NCBI GenBank assembly: GCA_938040325.1
Contig: CALHXW010000244.1
Span: 1-64,000, forward strand
Origin: an uncultured bacterium
Lineage (GTDB): Bacteria; Myxococcota_A; UBA9042; PHBI01
Direction: 5' to 3'
Length of the DNA: 64,000 nucleotides
The notes under the pieces were generated by a model that was given only the letters and a program-made list of their open reading frames with translations, was not told the DNA's origin and did not search any database. How positions within the stretch are numbered: the first letter of the stretch is position 1; every line of letters begins with the position of its first letter. This document shows positions 40,532 to 50,963 of this stretch, in pieces. Made by a program: the position numbers and the translations under genes.

Positions 40532-42862
40532 ATGACCGATTCAAACCCTAACACCGAGCTTGTTGCAGAGCTCGCCGAGTCGCTTGAGAGCGCGACCGAG
40601 GGAGAGAACTTCAACAGCCTTGGCCTCCCTGGTCGGCTGCTCGAAGCGGTTGCGCGCGTTGGGTACACGACGCCGACTGCGATCCAGTCGCAGGCCATCC
40701 CGCCACTTCTCGGAAAGCGCGATCTTGTGGGGCTTGCTCAGACCGGCACGGGCAAGACCGCTGCGTTCGCTCTGCCGCTGCTGGCCGCTGTCGACCTCCA
40801 GGTGAAGAAGATCCAAGCGCTGGTGCTTGCTCCCACTCGCGAGCTGGCGCTGCAGGTCAGTGACGCCATCGAGACCTACGGCTCAGGCCTGGGTGGCCTG
40901 CGTCACGTCACGGTCTATGGCGGCGCGCCCATCCATCAGCAGCTGGCCCGTCTTGACCGTGGTGTCCATGTGGTGGTTGGCACGCCTGGGCGCATCATGG
41001 ACTGCATGCGCCGCGGCGCGATGGACCTGAGCGACCTGCGTATGCTGGTGCTCGACGAAGCCGATGAGATGCTTCGTATGGGGTTCATCGAGGACATCGA
41101 GTGGATCGTTCAGCAGACACCGAAGCGGCGTCAGACTGCGCTGTTCTCGGCGACCATGGCGCGTGAGATCGAGCGCGTTGCTCAGACCTATCTCGACAAC
41201 CCTGTTCGGGTGGAGGTCAAGCGCAGCACGAAGACGGTCGCCAACATCAAGCAGTTCGTGCTGATCACGCGGCGGCAAGAGAAGTACGGCGCCCTCGTGC
41301 GGATCCTCGATACGGCGGCCTCCAAGGCTGTCCTTGTCTTTGCTCGGACCAAGATCGGCTGTGATCAGCTCGCAGCGTCGTTGGTCGCGGACGGATTTAG
41401 CGCCGCGGCACTGCACGGCGACATGAGCCAGAATCATCGCCAAGAGGTCGTGCGGCGGATGAAGAGCGGCCGAACGCAGCTGGTCGTCGCGACCGACGTT
41501 GCCGCGCGTGGACTCGACATTGAAGACATCACGCACGTCATCAACTACGACCCACCCGGCGAGCCCGATACCTACGTCCACCGCATCGGTCGGACCGGTC
41601 GTGCTGGCCGTGATGGCACCTCGATCCTGATGCTCACGCCTCAGGAGCGACGTCGCCTCGTCTTCATCGAGCGTCACACGCGCCAGAAGATGCAGCCGTT
41701 CCCGCTGCCGACCAACCGCGACCTCGAAGAAGTCCGTGCTCGTCTCTTCAAGCAGGCCGTCGAAGACCTCCTGCAGCACCGCGAGCACGCGCTTGGACCT
41801 TACCGACGCGTCGCTGAGGAGCTGGCGGAGGCGCACTCGGCCCAAGATGTCGCCGCTGCGATCGCGATGATGGCAACGCGTCACCGCCCGCTGACGGTGA
41901 GCGGGCCCGAGCCGCGCCTCTTCGACATCGATCCGCGCAAGAACAAGCAGCGCCGTGACAATCGGCCGGTTCACCCCTACCACCAGCAGCCGTCGCAGCA
42001 TCGTGATGCGCCTCCGGCGCAGCGTGACTCTCACTGGCCCCAGCGTGACGCTCGCCCGCCCCAGCGTGACGCTCGCCCGCCCCAGCGTGACGCTCGCCCG
42101 CCCCAGCGTGACGCCCGTCCGCCCCAGCATGACGCCCGTCCGCCCCAGCGTGACGCCCGTCCTGCGCATCCGGCCCACCAGGGCCCGCCGCCCCAGCACG
42201 CCGATCAGGCGATTGGCGAGCGCCCAACGCGGCCCGCTCAGTCGCCGTCCCATCCGCCTGCGGTCCGCCCGGCCGCACCGATGGCGGCCGCGCCGGCCCA
42301 CAGCGACAACGAGCGCCGGCCTCGCCACGAGCGCCCGAACCGCCCCAGTGCTGGCCAGGTACGTGCTGACCGCAAGCAGCGCCAGCAGCGCCGGCGCGAC
42401 GACATTGCCCGCACCCGACTCTTCATCTCGCTTGGAAAGCGCGCCGGCCTGCGCCCATCGGACCTCGTCGGTGCCGTCACCAACGAAGCCGGCATCGACG
42501 GTGGCGCCATCGGGGCCATCGACATTGGCGAGAAGTTTAGCTTCTTCGACGTCGCCACCGAAGACGTCCCGCGCGTGCTCGACCGCATGGGCCACACCAA
42601 CATCCGAGGCCGCAAGTGCGGCGTCCGTGTTGCCATCCCTGAGGGTGAAGGCCCGCCGCAACGTGTCGTGCCTGCCCGTCACCAAAAACACGGCGGTGCG
42701 CCCGACAAGCGCGAGCGCAAGGGCAGCCGCAACAGCAGCGGTGACCGTCCACCCAAGCGCAAGACCAGCTCACGCGGCTCGGTCAGTGGCGATGCACCGC
42801 CGAAGCGTCGTCCCGTCGCCCGCCGCGGCGGGCCCAAAAAGCACATCCGAAGCCGAGGCTAA
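40532..42862 (+). CDS. DEAD-box ATP-dependent RNA helicase with DbpA-like RNA-binding C-terminus
   Basis: AQTGTGKTAAFALPLL, PTRELALQ, VLDEADEML, ATMAREIE, HRIGRTGRAG; C-term RLFISLGKRAGLRPSDLVGAVTNEAGI. Confidence 0.96.
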   Translation: MTDSNPNTELVAELAESLESATEGENFNSLGLPGRLLEAVARVGYTTPTAIQSQAIPPLLGKRDLVGLAQTGTGKTAAFALPLLAAVDLQVKKIQALVLAPTRELALQVSDAIETYGSGLGGLRHVTVYGGAPIHQQLARLDRGVHVVVGTPGRIMDCMRRGAMDLSDLRMLVLDEADEMLRMGFIEDIEWIVQQTPKRRQTALFSATMAREIERVAQTYLDNPVRVEVKRSTKTVANIKQFVLITRRQEKYGALVRILDTAASKAVLVFARTKIGCDQLAASLVADGFSAAALHGDMSQNHRQEVVRRMKSGRTQLVVATDVAARGLDIEDITHVINYDPPGEPDTYVHRIGRTGRAGRDGTSILMLTPQERRRLVFIERHTRQKMQPFPLPTNRDLEEVRARLFKQAVEDLLQHREHALGPYRRVAEELAEAHSAQDVAAAIAMMATRHRPLTVSGPEPRLFDIDPRKNKQRRDNRPVHPYHQQPSQHRDAPPAQRDSHWPQRDARPPQRDARPPQRDARPPQRDARPPQHDARPPQRDARPAHPAHQGPPPQHADQAIGERPTRPAQSPSHPPAVRPAAPMAAAPAHSDNERRPRHERPNRPSAGQVRADRKQRQQRRRDDIARTRLFISLGKRAGLRPSDLVGAVTNEAGIDGGAIGAIDIGEKFSFFDVATEDVPRVLDRMGHTNIRGRKCGVRVAIPEGEGPPQRVVPARHQKHGGAPDKRERKGSRNSSGDRPPKRKTSSRGSVSGDAPPKRRPVARRGGPKKHIRSRG
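42040..42165. repeat. 21-bp in-frame tandem repeat encoding (QRDARPP)n
   Basis: About 6-7 copies of ccccagcgtgacgctcgcccg read directly. Confidence 0.93.
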
Positions 42863-43155
42863 CCTCGTAGCGATCGCGGCTCTCGGCCCGGCAACAGCGG
42901 TCGCGAGAGCGAGCCACGCTGGACCGATAGCCCTACGTTTTCAGCGAGTTAGCCTTGCCGGGGGCTCGGCCTGCGATCGTGCAAACGCCAGCGCTGACGC
43001 ACGGGCCCGGCACGCGCAACGGTACGTTTCGGCGCAGCAGCACCGCAAAACCCTGCGTCGTGGCGCAGGAAACGGGGCTCATGCCGCGCGCGGATACACC
43101 CCTGCGTCGCCGGCATCGCCAGCGTCGCAGCGCCATGTGGCGCTATTGGGGGTTG

Positions 43156-44217
43156 TCAGTCGACAGCACGCGCCACCCGGACCCCAAGCTGGAGCCTGAG
43201 CTGATATGTGCCATAGGGAAAGCGCGTCTGGCGGCGTCCATGACGGAAGGCGGTGCGGGCACGCGCGTAACGCTGCTCGAAGACGAAGATGTCGTTGATG
43301 AATGCCTCGCGAAGTTTCGGGCTGCCGCCAGCAACGCGCGGTTGAAAGTCGAACTCATCGCTGAGGCGTCGCGGCCGGTTCGGTCGCGACTCAGGATCGG
43401 TCTGTAGCGTCGCGGCTAGCGTTGGTTCGGGGACGCCGTCAGCTTCGCGCTCACTGCGCGCCTCTGTGACGTGCCGCTGGCACAACCGCGCCAGCTCCCG
43501 GCGGAACTCGCGTTCGCGCCCCTCCCAACCGGCAGGCATCGAGTACAAGAGCTGTACCTGCGCCGGGTAGGCGCTGACGCCGTCCTTGGTGTCCAGACAC
43601 CGCGGTCTCTCGATGGTTTGGGTCCGCCCAATATCTGCAACGCGCGTGCAATAGAAGACGCCCTGATCGACCAAACCAGCGACAAGCCCATGACGAACAG
43701 GCTGCATCATGCAGTAGGCCATCTGACGGATGACCGTGTCCGGGTCGAGGATGGTCGTCGGGCGCGGACCACCTGACGAAAAGATTCCCCCACCCAGGTC
43801 CAGCCGCTTCATCTGACCGTTGGCAATCACAGCATTCCGCAGCTCGTCATACTTTGGCCTCAGGGCGTTCGGGTCGGTCATCGCTGTGTGACCGTGATTC
43901 ATAACCCATCCGTCTGCATGCAGAACGACGCCAGTTTGTTGCTGAGCGTAACCACTCGCGTAGGCCATAAGCTGTCGGAACTCGCGGCACGCCTCGCGCG
44001 TGGTTCCTGGATGCAGCAAGAAGCGGTCGGAGTGCGTGTCGTAGGCGACGACGAGCGTCGCGTCAGGAATGACCGGTTTGGGCTTTGTCACGGTTTCTCG
44101 CGATGCTGGCGTGATAGCGCGCGCAATCGAGAGCAACTCTCGTGCCAGTTGCGAAACTCGTGTTTTCAGTGACTTAGCGGATGAGGGTGAGACAGCTCCC
44201 ACCGAGATCTGTCGCAT
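43156..44217 (-). CDS. REP-associated tyrosine transposase-like (Y1_Tnp/HUH) protein
   Basis: GWVMNHGHTAMTDPN (HxH-like) and IRQMAYCMMQPVRHGLVAGLVDQGVFY, resembling the NPVRAGLV motif of RAYT proteins. Confidence 0.55.
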   Translation of the reverse strand: MRQISVGAVSPSSAKSLKTRVSQLARELLSIARAITPASRETVTKPKPVIPDATLVVAYDTHSDRFLLHPGTTREACREFRQLMAYASGYAQQQTGVVLHADGWVMNHGHTAMTDPNALRPKYDELRNAVIANGQMKRLDLGGGIFSSGGPRPTTILDPDTVIRQMAYCMMQPVRHGLVAGLVDQGVFYCTRVADIGRTQTIERPRCLDTKDGVSAYPAQVQLLYSMPAGWEGREREFRRELARLCQRHVTEARSEREADGVPEPTLAATLQTDPESRPNRPRRLSDEFDFQPRVAGGSPKLREAFINDIFVFEQRYARARTAFRHGRRQTRFPYGTYQLRLQLGVRVARAVD

Positions 44218-44306
44218 AGGCCCATTTTCCGCGTGTCAGAGCCGTCCCATCGGCTGCGACACAAATGAGACACTCAGATCATGCGGTGGCTTGCGCTGGC
44301 GTCCGC

Positions 44307-44999
44307 CTAGCGGGTGCGGGACCAGACGCCCGTGAACTCCGGCACTCTCGCCCAGCCGTTGCTGCGGATGCGCTCCGCCATGGCCTCGCCAAAGAAGAAG
44401 CCGCAGCGCGTCGCCGCCTGCTCGACGCTGTCGAAGAGATAGTCGGTTCGGATCGTCGTTCGCTCGAAGCCGTGCTCGCTCTCAAGCCAAGCAAAGTACT
44501 CGTCGAGACTCTCGCTAACACGCGGCTCGGTGACGCCGGTGCCTTGGGTCTCGATGATGACGAGCGTGGCGCCGGCGGCCGCGACGCGCCGCATCTCGCT
44601 CAAAGCCGCGCCGACCGCGTCTCTCCAGTCGTCGGGCATCCAGCTGCGGAAGTGCCCGTAGACCCAGCCGGCGATGACAAAGTCTGCGCTGCCGTCGGAG
44701 TATGGCAGCGAGCCCGCATCGGCTACGCCGAGCGTGAGCCGCTCGGCGGGGTAGTCGCTCAAGCGTTGGCGCGCGACGTCGATCATAGCGGCTTCGCGGT
44801 CTGACGCCCGGACGGTCGCACCAAGCTCCAAGAGGGCCCGCGTGACGCGACCCGTACCGGCGCCGATATCGATGGCCTGCGTGCTGCCGTTCACCCGCTG
44901 CGCGAGCCATGCGCCGAGGTTGTTGTCGACGTCCTCAGCGGCAACCAGCTCGTCGTAGGCAGCCGCGTGGTCGCGGTAGACAGCGGCGTAGTCGCTCAT
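44307..44999 (-). CDS. SAM-dependent methyltransferase
   Basis: QAIDIGAGTGRVTRALLELGATVRASDREAAMIDVA...; ATGA overlap with the upstream gene. The tracked 377-aa ORF is a frame extension into that gene. Confidence 0.88.
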   Translation of the reverse strand: MSDYAAVYRDHAAAYDELVAAEDVDNNLGAWLAQRVNGSTQAIDIGAGTGRVTRALLELGATVRASDREAAMIDVARQRLSDYPAERLTLGVADAGSLPYSDGSADFVIAGWVYGHFRSWMPDDWRDAVGAALSEMRRVAAAGATLVIIETQGTGVTEPRVSESLDEYFAWLESEHGFERTTIRTDYLFDSVEQAATRCGFFFGEAMAERIRSNGWARVPEFTGVWSRTR

Positions 45000-45547
45000 C
45001 GGCGGTCGAAGTTGATCGGCTCTTTGCTGCCCTTGAAGGCACGGCGGTAGAGCTTGCGGCCGAAGTAGAAGATGATCGTCCCGATGGTGACCATCTGGGC
45101 GATGCTGCCGAAGAAGACGATGCCCCAGCCTCGGAACTGGCTGAACAGCCACAACACCCCGAGGATCAGCAGCGCGAAGAGACCCACGTCGCGGGCAAGC
45201 CGAGCCGTCTTCAGCTGGCTGAGCGGAAAGACCATGCGAATCCCCATCAGCGCAACAACAACACCAATGATCGGGCCGATCAGAAGCAGCGCGTTCGCGC
45301 TCAGCATGCCCTTGTCGAAGCCAAAGTGGGCGATGATCAGACCGATGATGAGCAACAGGAAGACGATGATCGACAGGCCAATGATGACGTTGGCGATGAA
45401 GCGACCGTCTTTGTCGGTCTTGCCGCCCTTGCCGATCCACGCGCCCAAGACGCCGACCAGTGGCAAGCCTGCCGTGGCCGCGAAGATGGGCATGGCATTG
45501 GCATCTGCCCAGAGATAGGCGCCACTAAAGATCTCGGTAAGGGTCAT
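44996..45547 (-). CDS. Hypothetical polytopic membrane protein
   Basis: 183 aa with several hydrophobic helices. Confidence 0.75.
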   Translation of the reverse strand: MTLTEIFSGAYLWADANAMPIFAATAGLPLVGVLGAWIGKGGKTDKDGRFIANVIIGLSIIVFLLLIIGLIIAHFGFDKGMLSANALLLIGPIIGVVVALMGIRMVFPLSQLKTARLARDVGLFALLILGVLWLFSQFRGWGIVFFGSIAQMVTIGTIIFYFGRKLYRRAFKGSKEPINFDRR

Positions 45548-45680
45548 CGGAGAGGCGTGTCCTTGTTGGTGCAGTCGCGTCGCGAGCGGAGTCTACACGA
45601 GGATGTGAGCGTGTGCCGGAACTTCGCGGCGCGTCGTACCTGTGGTTGAGGACGCCGTCCGGCCAAGGCAGAGTGTCTGC

Positions 45681-45992
45681 ATGAGCGACCATGAGCACGA
45701 CCAAAGCGAGAGCAAGGCACACGCCCCACCAGCGGACCCAACCGACCGGCGGGTGGCAGCCTACCAAGCCCGCTACCACGCGCTCGCTCATGAAAATCAC
45801 CACCTCAAGGAGCTCGTCGGACAGCTCCGTGGCTTGGTCAGCAAGGCGTTCGAGGAAGGATTCGTCGCCCGTGTCGCCGGTGAGCCGGAGCCGTGGCTTG
45901 CCGACTGGTTGATGTCGACGACAAAGGCCGAGCTAGAAGCGCTCGCGCCTCGTCAAGTCGGGCAGAGCGTTGACGCTGCCGGCAACGATTGA
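45681..45992 (+). CDS. Small hypothetical protein
   Basis: MSDHEHDQSESKAHAPPADPTDRR...; predicted helical. Confidence 0.55.
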   Translation: MSDHEHDQSESKAHAPPADPTDRRVAAYQARYHALAHENHHLKELVGQLRGLVSKAFEEGFVARVAGEPEPWLADWLMSTTKAELEALAPRQVGQSVDAAGND

Positions 45993-46004
45993 TAGCACCC
46001 GGTC

Positions 46005-46580
46005 GTGCTTAGACTTCGACACGATACGCCCGCTGAGTGGCTCGACTGCGTCAACGCCAACCTCGGTGCCTTCCTTCAGGACCATGCCTCCAACGAGCGC
46101 AAGGTCGCTACCAGCGCCCTGACGCTCGCGACCCACTACCCGTTCCGCGACGAGCTCGTCGGCGCGATGATCGAGCTCGCACGGGAGGAACTCGAGCACT
46201 TCCACCAAGTGTGGGAGCTGCTGCGCGGCATGGGAATGAGCCTCGCGCTGGACGCACCCGACCCCTACATGAAGCCCATCATGAAGCTCGCCCGCCGCCG
46301 CGACCACGAGCACTACCTGATGGATCGCCTCCTGCTCTTCGGCATGGTCGAAGCCCGCGGCTGCGAGCGCTTTCGCATGCTCTCTGAAGGCCTCAAGGAC
46401 CCGCAGCTTCGCGAGTTCTACGCCGAGCTCACGCGCTGCGAGGCGCGCCATCACGGCCTCTTCGTGCGCCTTGCCAAGACCTACTTCGATCCCGCAGACG
46501 TCGTCTCGCGCCTCGATGAGCTGCTCGACGCCGAAGCCGAGGTTTCCCGCGGCTTGGCGGTCCGACCCGCCCTGCATTGA
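46005..46580 (+). CDS. miaE: tRNA-(ms[2]io[6]A)-hydroxylase
   Basis: ELAREELEHFHQVWELLRGMG and LTRCEARHHGLFVRLA diiron EExxH/ExxH pattern of MiaE. Confidence 0.9.
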   Translation: MLRLRHDTPAEWLDCVNANLGAFLQDHASNERKVATSALTLATHYPFRDELVGAMIELAREELEHFHQVWELLRGMGMSLALDAPDPYMKPIMKLARRRDHEHYLMDRLLLFGMVEARGCERFRMLSEGLKDPQLREFYAELTRCEARHHGLFVRLAKTYFDPADVVSRLDELLDAEAEVSRGLAVRPALH

Positions 46581-47299
46581 GCCGCGCTCTGCCCTACTTT
46601 GGGCGGACGCTAGCAGTCTTTCCCCACCCCGATGACGAGTTTGCCTGTGCCGGCGTGCTCGCGATGCTCGCGGATGCGGGACGCGACCCCTCGTTGCTAA
46701 CCCTCACGCATGGCGAGGCGGGCGATGACCGCACAGGTGCTGCGACATCGCCCGCTGACCTCGCCACGATGCGCTCGACCGAGCTGACGACGGCCTGTGC
46801 GCTCCTCGGTGTGACCTCGCACGTTGCTGGCCTCCCCGACGGAAGCCTCGCCGAGCTCGGTCCCACCAAGGTCGCTAGCGTCATCATCGATGCAGCTCGA
46901 CACCAAGACGGCGTCGACACGCTGGTCACCTTCGACCTCGACGGCATGTACGGGCACCGCGACCACGTGGTGTGCACTGAGGCCGTCCTGCTGGCCGCCC
47001 GCGCGCTTGGCGCGGCCGTCTACGGTTGCGCGTTCGAGCGCGGACGCATGCGCCCGATCTGGCAGAGCCTACGGCGAAGGCGCGGTGACGGGATCACAGT
47101 TGCCGAGCCAGCCGCCGGCTTCGGACGCGCCCGCCGCGAGGTTGAGGTTGTCGACGTCCGCGCCGTGGCCGACCGCAAGCGAGCCGCGATGCTCTCCCAC
47201 GCGTCGCAGCTCCGGCAGCTCGACCCACCGGTGTTCCTGCGCAAGGGGCTTCTCGAGGCCGTGCTGGTCGAAGAGTGGTACGTGAGGCTCAACGCATGA
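46577..47299 (+). CDS. PIG-L family deacetylase
   Basis: LAVFPHPDDEFACAGVLAMLAD; FDLDGMYGHRDHV. Confidence 0.93.
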   Translation: MSRALPYFGRTLAVFPHPDDEFACAGVLAMLADAGRDPSLLTLTHGEAGDDRTGAATSPADLATMRSTELTTACALLGVTSHVAGLPDGSLAELGPTKVASVIIDAARHQDGVDTLVTFDLDGMYGHRDHVVCTEAVLLAARALGAAVYGCAFERGRMRPIWQSLRRRRGDGITVAEPAAGFGRARREVEVVDVRAVADRKRAAMLSHASQLRQLDPPVFLRKGLLEAVLVEEWYVRLNA

Positions 47300-48357
47300 G
47301 GGTCCTTCACCTCACCCGCGACTTCCCGCCGCGCTCAACCGGTGGTCTCAGCTCCGCGGTCGGAGGCCTGGTCGCCGCCGTCGACACCATCGAGCACCGC
47401 GTCGTTAGCTTCGATGACTGGCGCCCACGCCGCAACGACACCCGAACCGCCGGCGTCGACTGCGCTGCTCGCGTTGTGCGCGTCACCTCCGAGATGGCGC
47501 TCAGCTCCGTGCAGGACTTCGTCCGCACGTGTCCGGCTGACGCGGTGCACGTCCACGACGCCATGCTCTGGGCGCTGGCCGGCGAGTCTTCCGCACCAAA
47601 GGTCTACAGCGTCCACGTCCATCACGCCGCTCAAGACAGACTGCGCGGGGTGCCACCCACCCACGGCGCACAAGCCGAAGCCGCCGCACTCGCGGCCGCC
47701 ACCGTCGTTCACGCGCCGTCGCGCGCGGTTGCTGAAGCACTCGAGGCATCCAGTCATGTTGTCCCCTTGGGCTGTGCGCGCGTCGAGCCCGGCACATCGA
47801 TGTCCCCCGACCCGGCCTTGGTCTTCGCTGTCGGCCGCTTCGCCGACATGAAGGGCACTGACGTGTTCGCAGAGGCAGCGGCCTTGGCCCCGCATGCGCG
47901 TTGGCGCTGGGCGGGCGGGATGCCTGCGAACCCTCGCGGCGACCGTCGCTGGCGTAAGCGGCGACTGGCCGGCATTGAGCTCGCCGGCTGGCTCGACGCC
48001 CAGCAGCTCGCCTCAGCGTATCGCGCCGCCAGCGTCGCCGTCGTCCCGAGCAGAGTCGAGACCTTCGGGCTCGCGGCGCTCGATGCGCTTCGCTTTGGCT
48101 GCCCCATCGTGGCCTCCGACATCGCACCGCTGCGCGAGCTCCTGGGTGAGGCAGCGGTGTTCGTGCCGGTCGCTGATGCTCGCGCCCTCGCCGGAGCCGT
48201 CGATCGCCTCCTCGACGACCGCGCGCTCCGCATGGCGCTCGCCCAGCGGGCCATCGTCAGGTCCCAAGCGTACGAGTGGCCACGGCTCACGGCGGACTGG
48301 GTGGCGCTCTACGCAAGGTGTCTGCGCGTTGGCCGACCGCACCGCGGCCAGCTATAA
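47296..48357 (+). CDS. Glycosyltransferase family 4 protein
   Basis: MRVLHLTRDFPPRSTGGLSSAVGGL; VPSRVETFGLAALDALRFGCPIVASDI. Confidence 0.92.
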   Translation: MRVLHLTRDFPPRSTGGLSSAVGGLVAAVDTIEHRVVSFDDWRPRRNDTRTAGVDCAARVVRVTSEMALSSVQDFVRTCPADAVHVHDAMLWALAGESSAPKVYSVHVHHAAQDRLRGVPPTHGAQAEAAALAAATVVHAPSRAVAEALEASSHVVPLGCARVEPGTSMSPDPALVFAVGRFADMKGTDVFAEAAALAPHARWRWAGGMPANPRGDRRWRKRRLAGIELAGWLDAQQLASAYRAASVAVVPSRVETFGLAALDALRFGCPIVASDIAPLRELLGEAAVFVPVADARALAGAVDRLLDDRALRMALAQRAIVRSQAYEWPRLTADWVALYARCLRVGRPHRGQL

Positions 48358-48381
48358 AGCAACGACAACGAGGAGTCTCTC

Positions 48382-49380
<999 letters not shown>

Positions 49381-49416
49381 CGCCACAAGATCGCGTCTAC
49401 CGCAGGTGCGACCCGC

Positions 49417-50352
49417 CTACTCGTCGTCAACGACCGGAACGTCGATGACCTGCTCGGCGCGAAAGCCCGGGCCGAAGACAACCGCGTGTACCGCGACCAT
49501 CTGGTTGGCGGCGTTCGCTCGCAGCTCGTTGTACAGGAAGCCGCTGATGAGGCCTCCGGCGCCGTCATCGCTCAGTCGGTAGCTGCCGCGCACGCCACGG
49601 ACGGTCTCGCCGCTGATCGTGTTGGTCAGCACAAGGTTGACGCACTGACTCGCCGCGCCGTCGGGATTGTCGAGGCGTAGCTTTGGCGTGATCATCGGAG
49701 ACCCCTGAAACCCCCAGACCATCTCTGCTGGCGTGGTCGCATCGAACTGGGTCAGCGGCTCGCCCTCGATCCCCGCGTCATGCAGCAGCTGGATGGTGCG
49801 CGCGCTCGAGAAGCGCTCCTCGCAGGTCCCGGTAAGGTCCTCTGGGAGAGCGGTGGTGGCTTCGCGAAGGTCCAAGCTGAGGAACGCTTCGCCCAGCGTG
49901 CCATCGATGGAGTTCAAGAGGAGCATCATGCTCGCGTCGGCACTGACGAGGTCGCTGACTGGTACGTCGAAGCGAATAGGGATCAGCGCATCAAATCTCG
50001 TGGTGGCCGACGTTGCGGTCGAGGGGACCGAGCGGACGATCCGGGGGCTGGCCCCTTCCCAGATGGTGACTTCAGCCTCGTACCACAGGCAGCTGTCGGC
50101 GCTGATGCCGATGCCGGGTGAAAAGACCATCGTCGTGGATTGCCCGTCAGCGCTCGGAACGAGCCCGACCTGGTGGTAGCCGGTGTCAGGGTCACGCTCG
50201 GCGACCACGCCAGCGGCATTCATCACAGTGACGTTTGGGAAGTAGCTATAGTTGTCGCAGGTCTCGCCCTCGTCGGGCAGCTCGTCGCCACCGGTGGTTG
50301 GGCCGCAGGCCGCAAACACCAAGATCAAGACGCCAGCAAAGCGGTTGCGCAT
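49417..50352 (-). CDS. Hypothetical lipoprotein
   Basis: MRNRFAGVLILVFAACGPTTGGDELPDEGETC. Confidence 0.75.
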   Translation of the reverse strand: MRNRFAGVLILVFAACGPTTGGDELPDEGETCDNYSYFPNVTVMNAAGVVAERDPDTGYHQVGLVPSADGQSTTMVFSPGIGISADSCLWYEAEVTIWEGASPRIVRSVPSTATSATTRFDALIPIRFDVPVSDLVSADASMMLLLNSIDGTLGEAFLSLDLREATTALPEDLTGTCEERFSSARTIQLLHDAGIEGEPLTQFDATTPAEMVWGFQGSPMITPKLRLDNPDGAASQCVNLVLTNTISGETVRGVRGSYRLSDDGAGGLISGFLYNELRANAANQMVAVHAVVFGPGFRAEQVIDVPVVDDE

Positions 50353-50512
50353 GACTCACTCCAGACTGTGGTGGCGCCAAGAGACCAGCAGGCGCCTTCC
50401 AACGCAAGAGGCTTCGTTGCGCTGTCCGAAGAGCGAGAAGACAGCGGCCGTCGCGCGTGTGGCCACGCTGACGGCCGCCTGTGGCATGAGGCGAGAGTGA
50501 CGGGGTGCCGCG

Positions 50513-50800
50513 CTAGTTCTTCTTCGCTTCCCCGTTCTTGAACTTCCACTTCGTGCCGTCCTTGAGGACCTTGACCGGGAACTTCACGGTGCCGCCGACG
50601 ATGTCGCAGCTGCGGGCGCTTGAGTGGAACGTGTAGGTGGCTGTGGACGAGCGCTTGACCTCGACGGTCTTGGAGCTGCCGCTGCACTTGAGCTCGATGG
50701 TGTGGTTCTTCGAGTCGTTGTTGTAGACCCGGATACTACCGGCGTTGGCAACGCTGACGGACGAGAAAAAGAGGGCAGCGCAGAGCAAGAGCGTCTTCAT
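50513..50800 (-). CDS. Small secreted basic protein
   Basis: MKTLLLCAALFFSSVSVANAGSIRVYNNDS; clear signal peptide, Lys-rich tail. Confidence 0.75.
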   Translation of the reverse strand: MKTLLLCAALFFSSVSVANAGSIRVYNNDSKNHTIELKCSGSSKTVEVKRSSTATYTFHSSARSCDIVGGTVKFPVKVLKDGTKWKFKNGEAKKN

Positions 50801-50963
50801 GAGTGGTCCTACGTTTGGGTTCGAGTTCACTGGCTAAGACCGTCGTCGGCTCGGAAGTAAACCTGGAGTCGAATTTTTTTGTTGAGACCGGCACGCGAAC
50901 GCGCTTTGAAATCGCCTATCGACGTGGCAGGCTGCACTGAACTTTCGTCTAGGTGTCCCATCC

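Noticed and set aside
40883-42691. 602-aa minus-strand ORF
   Set aside because: Exact antisense shadow of the DEAD-box helicase; low-complexity GC-driven frame with no domain.
44307-45440. 377-aa continuous minus-strand ORF
   Set aside because: Methyltransferase starts at 44999 with an ATGA overlap; the upstream part is an out-of-frame extension through the real membrane-protein gene.
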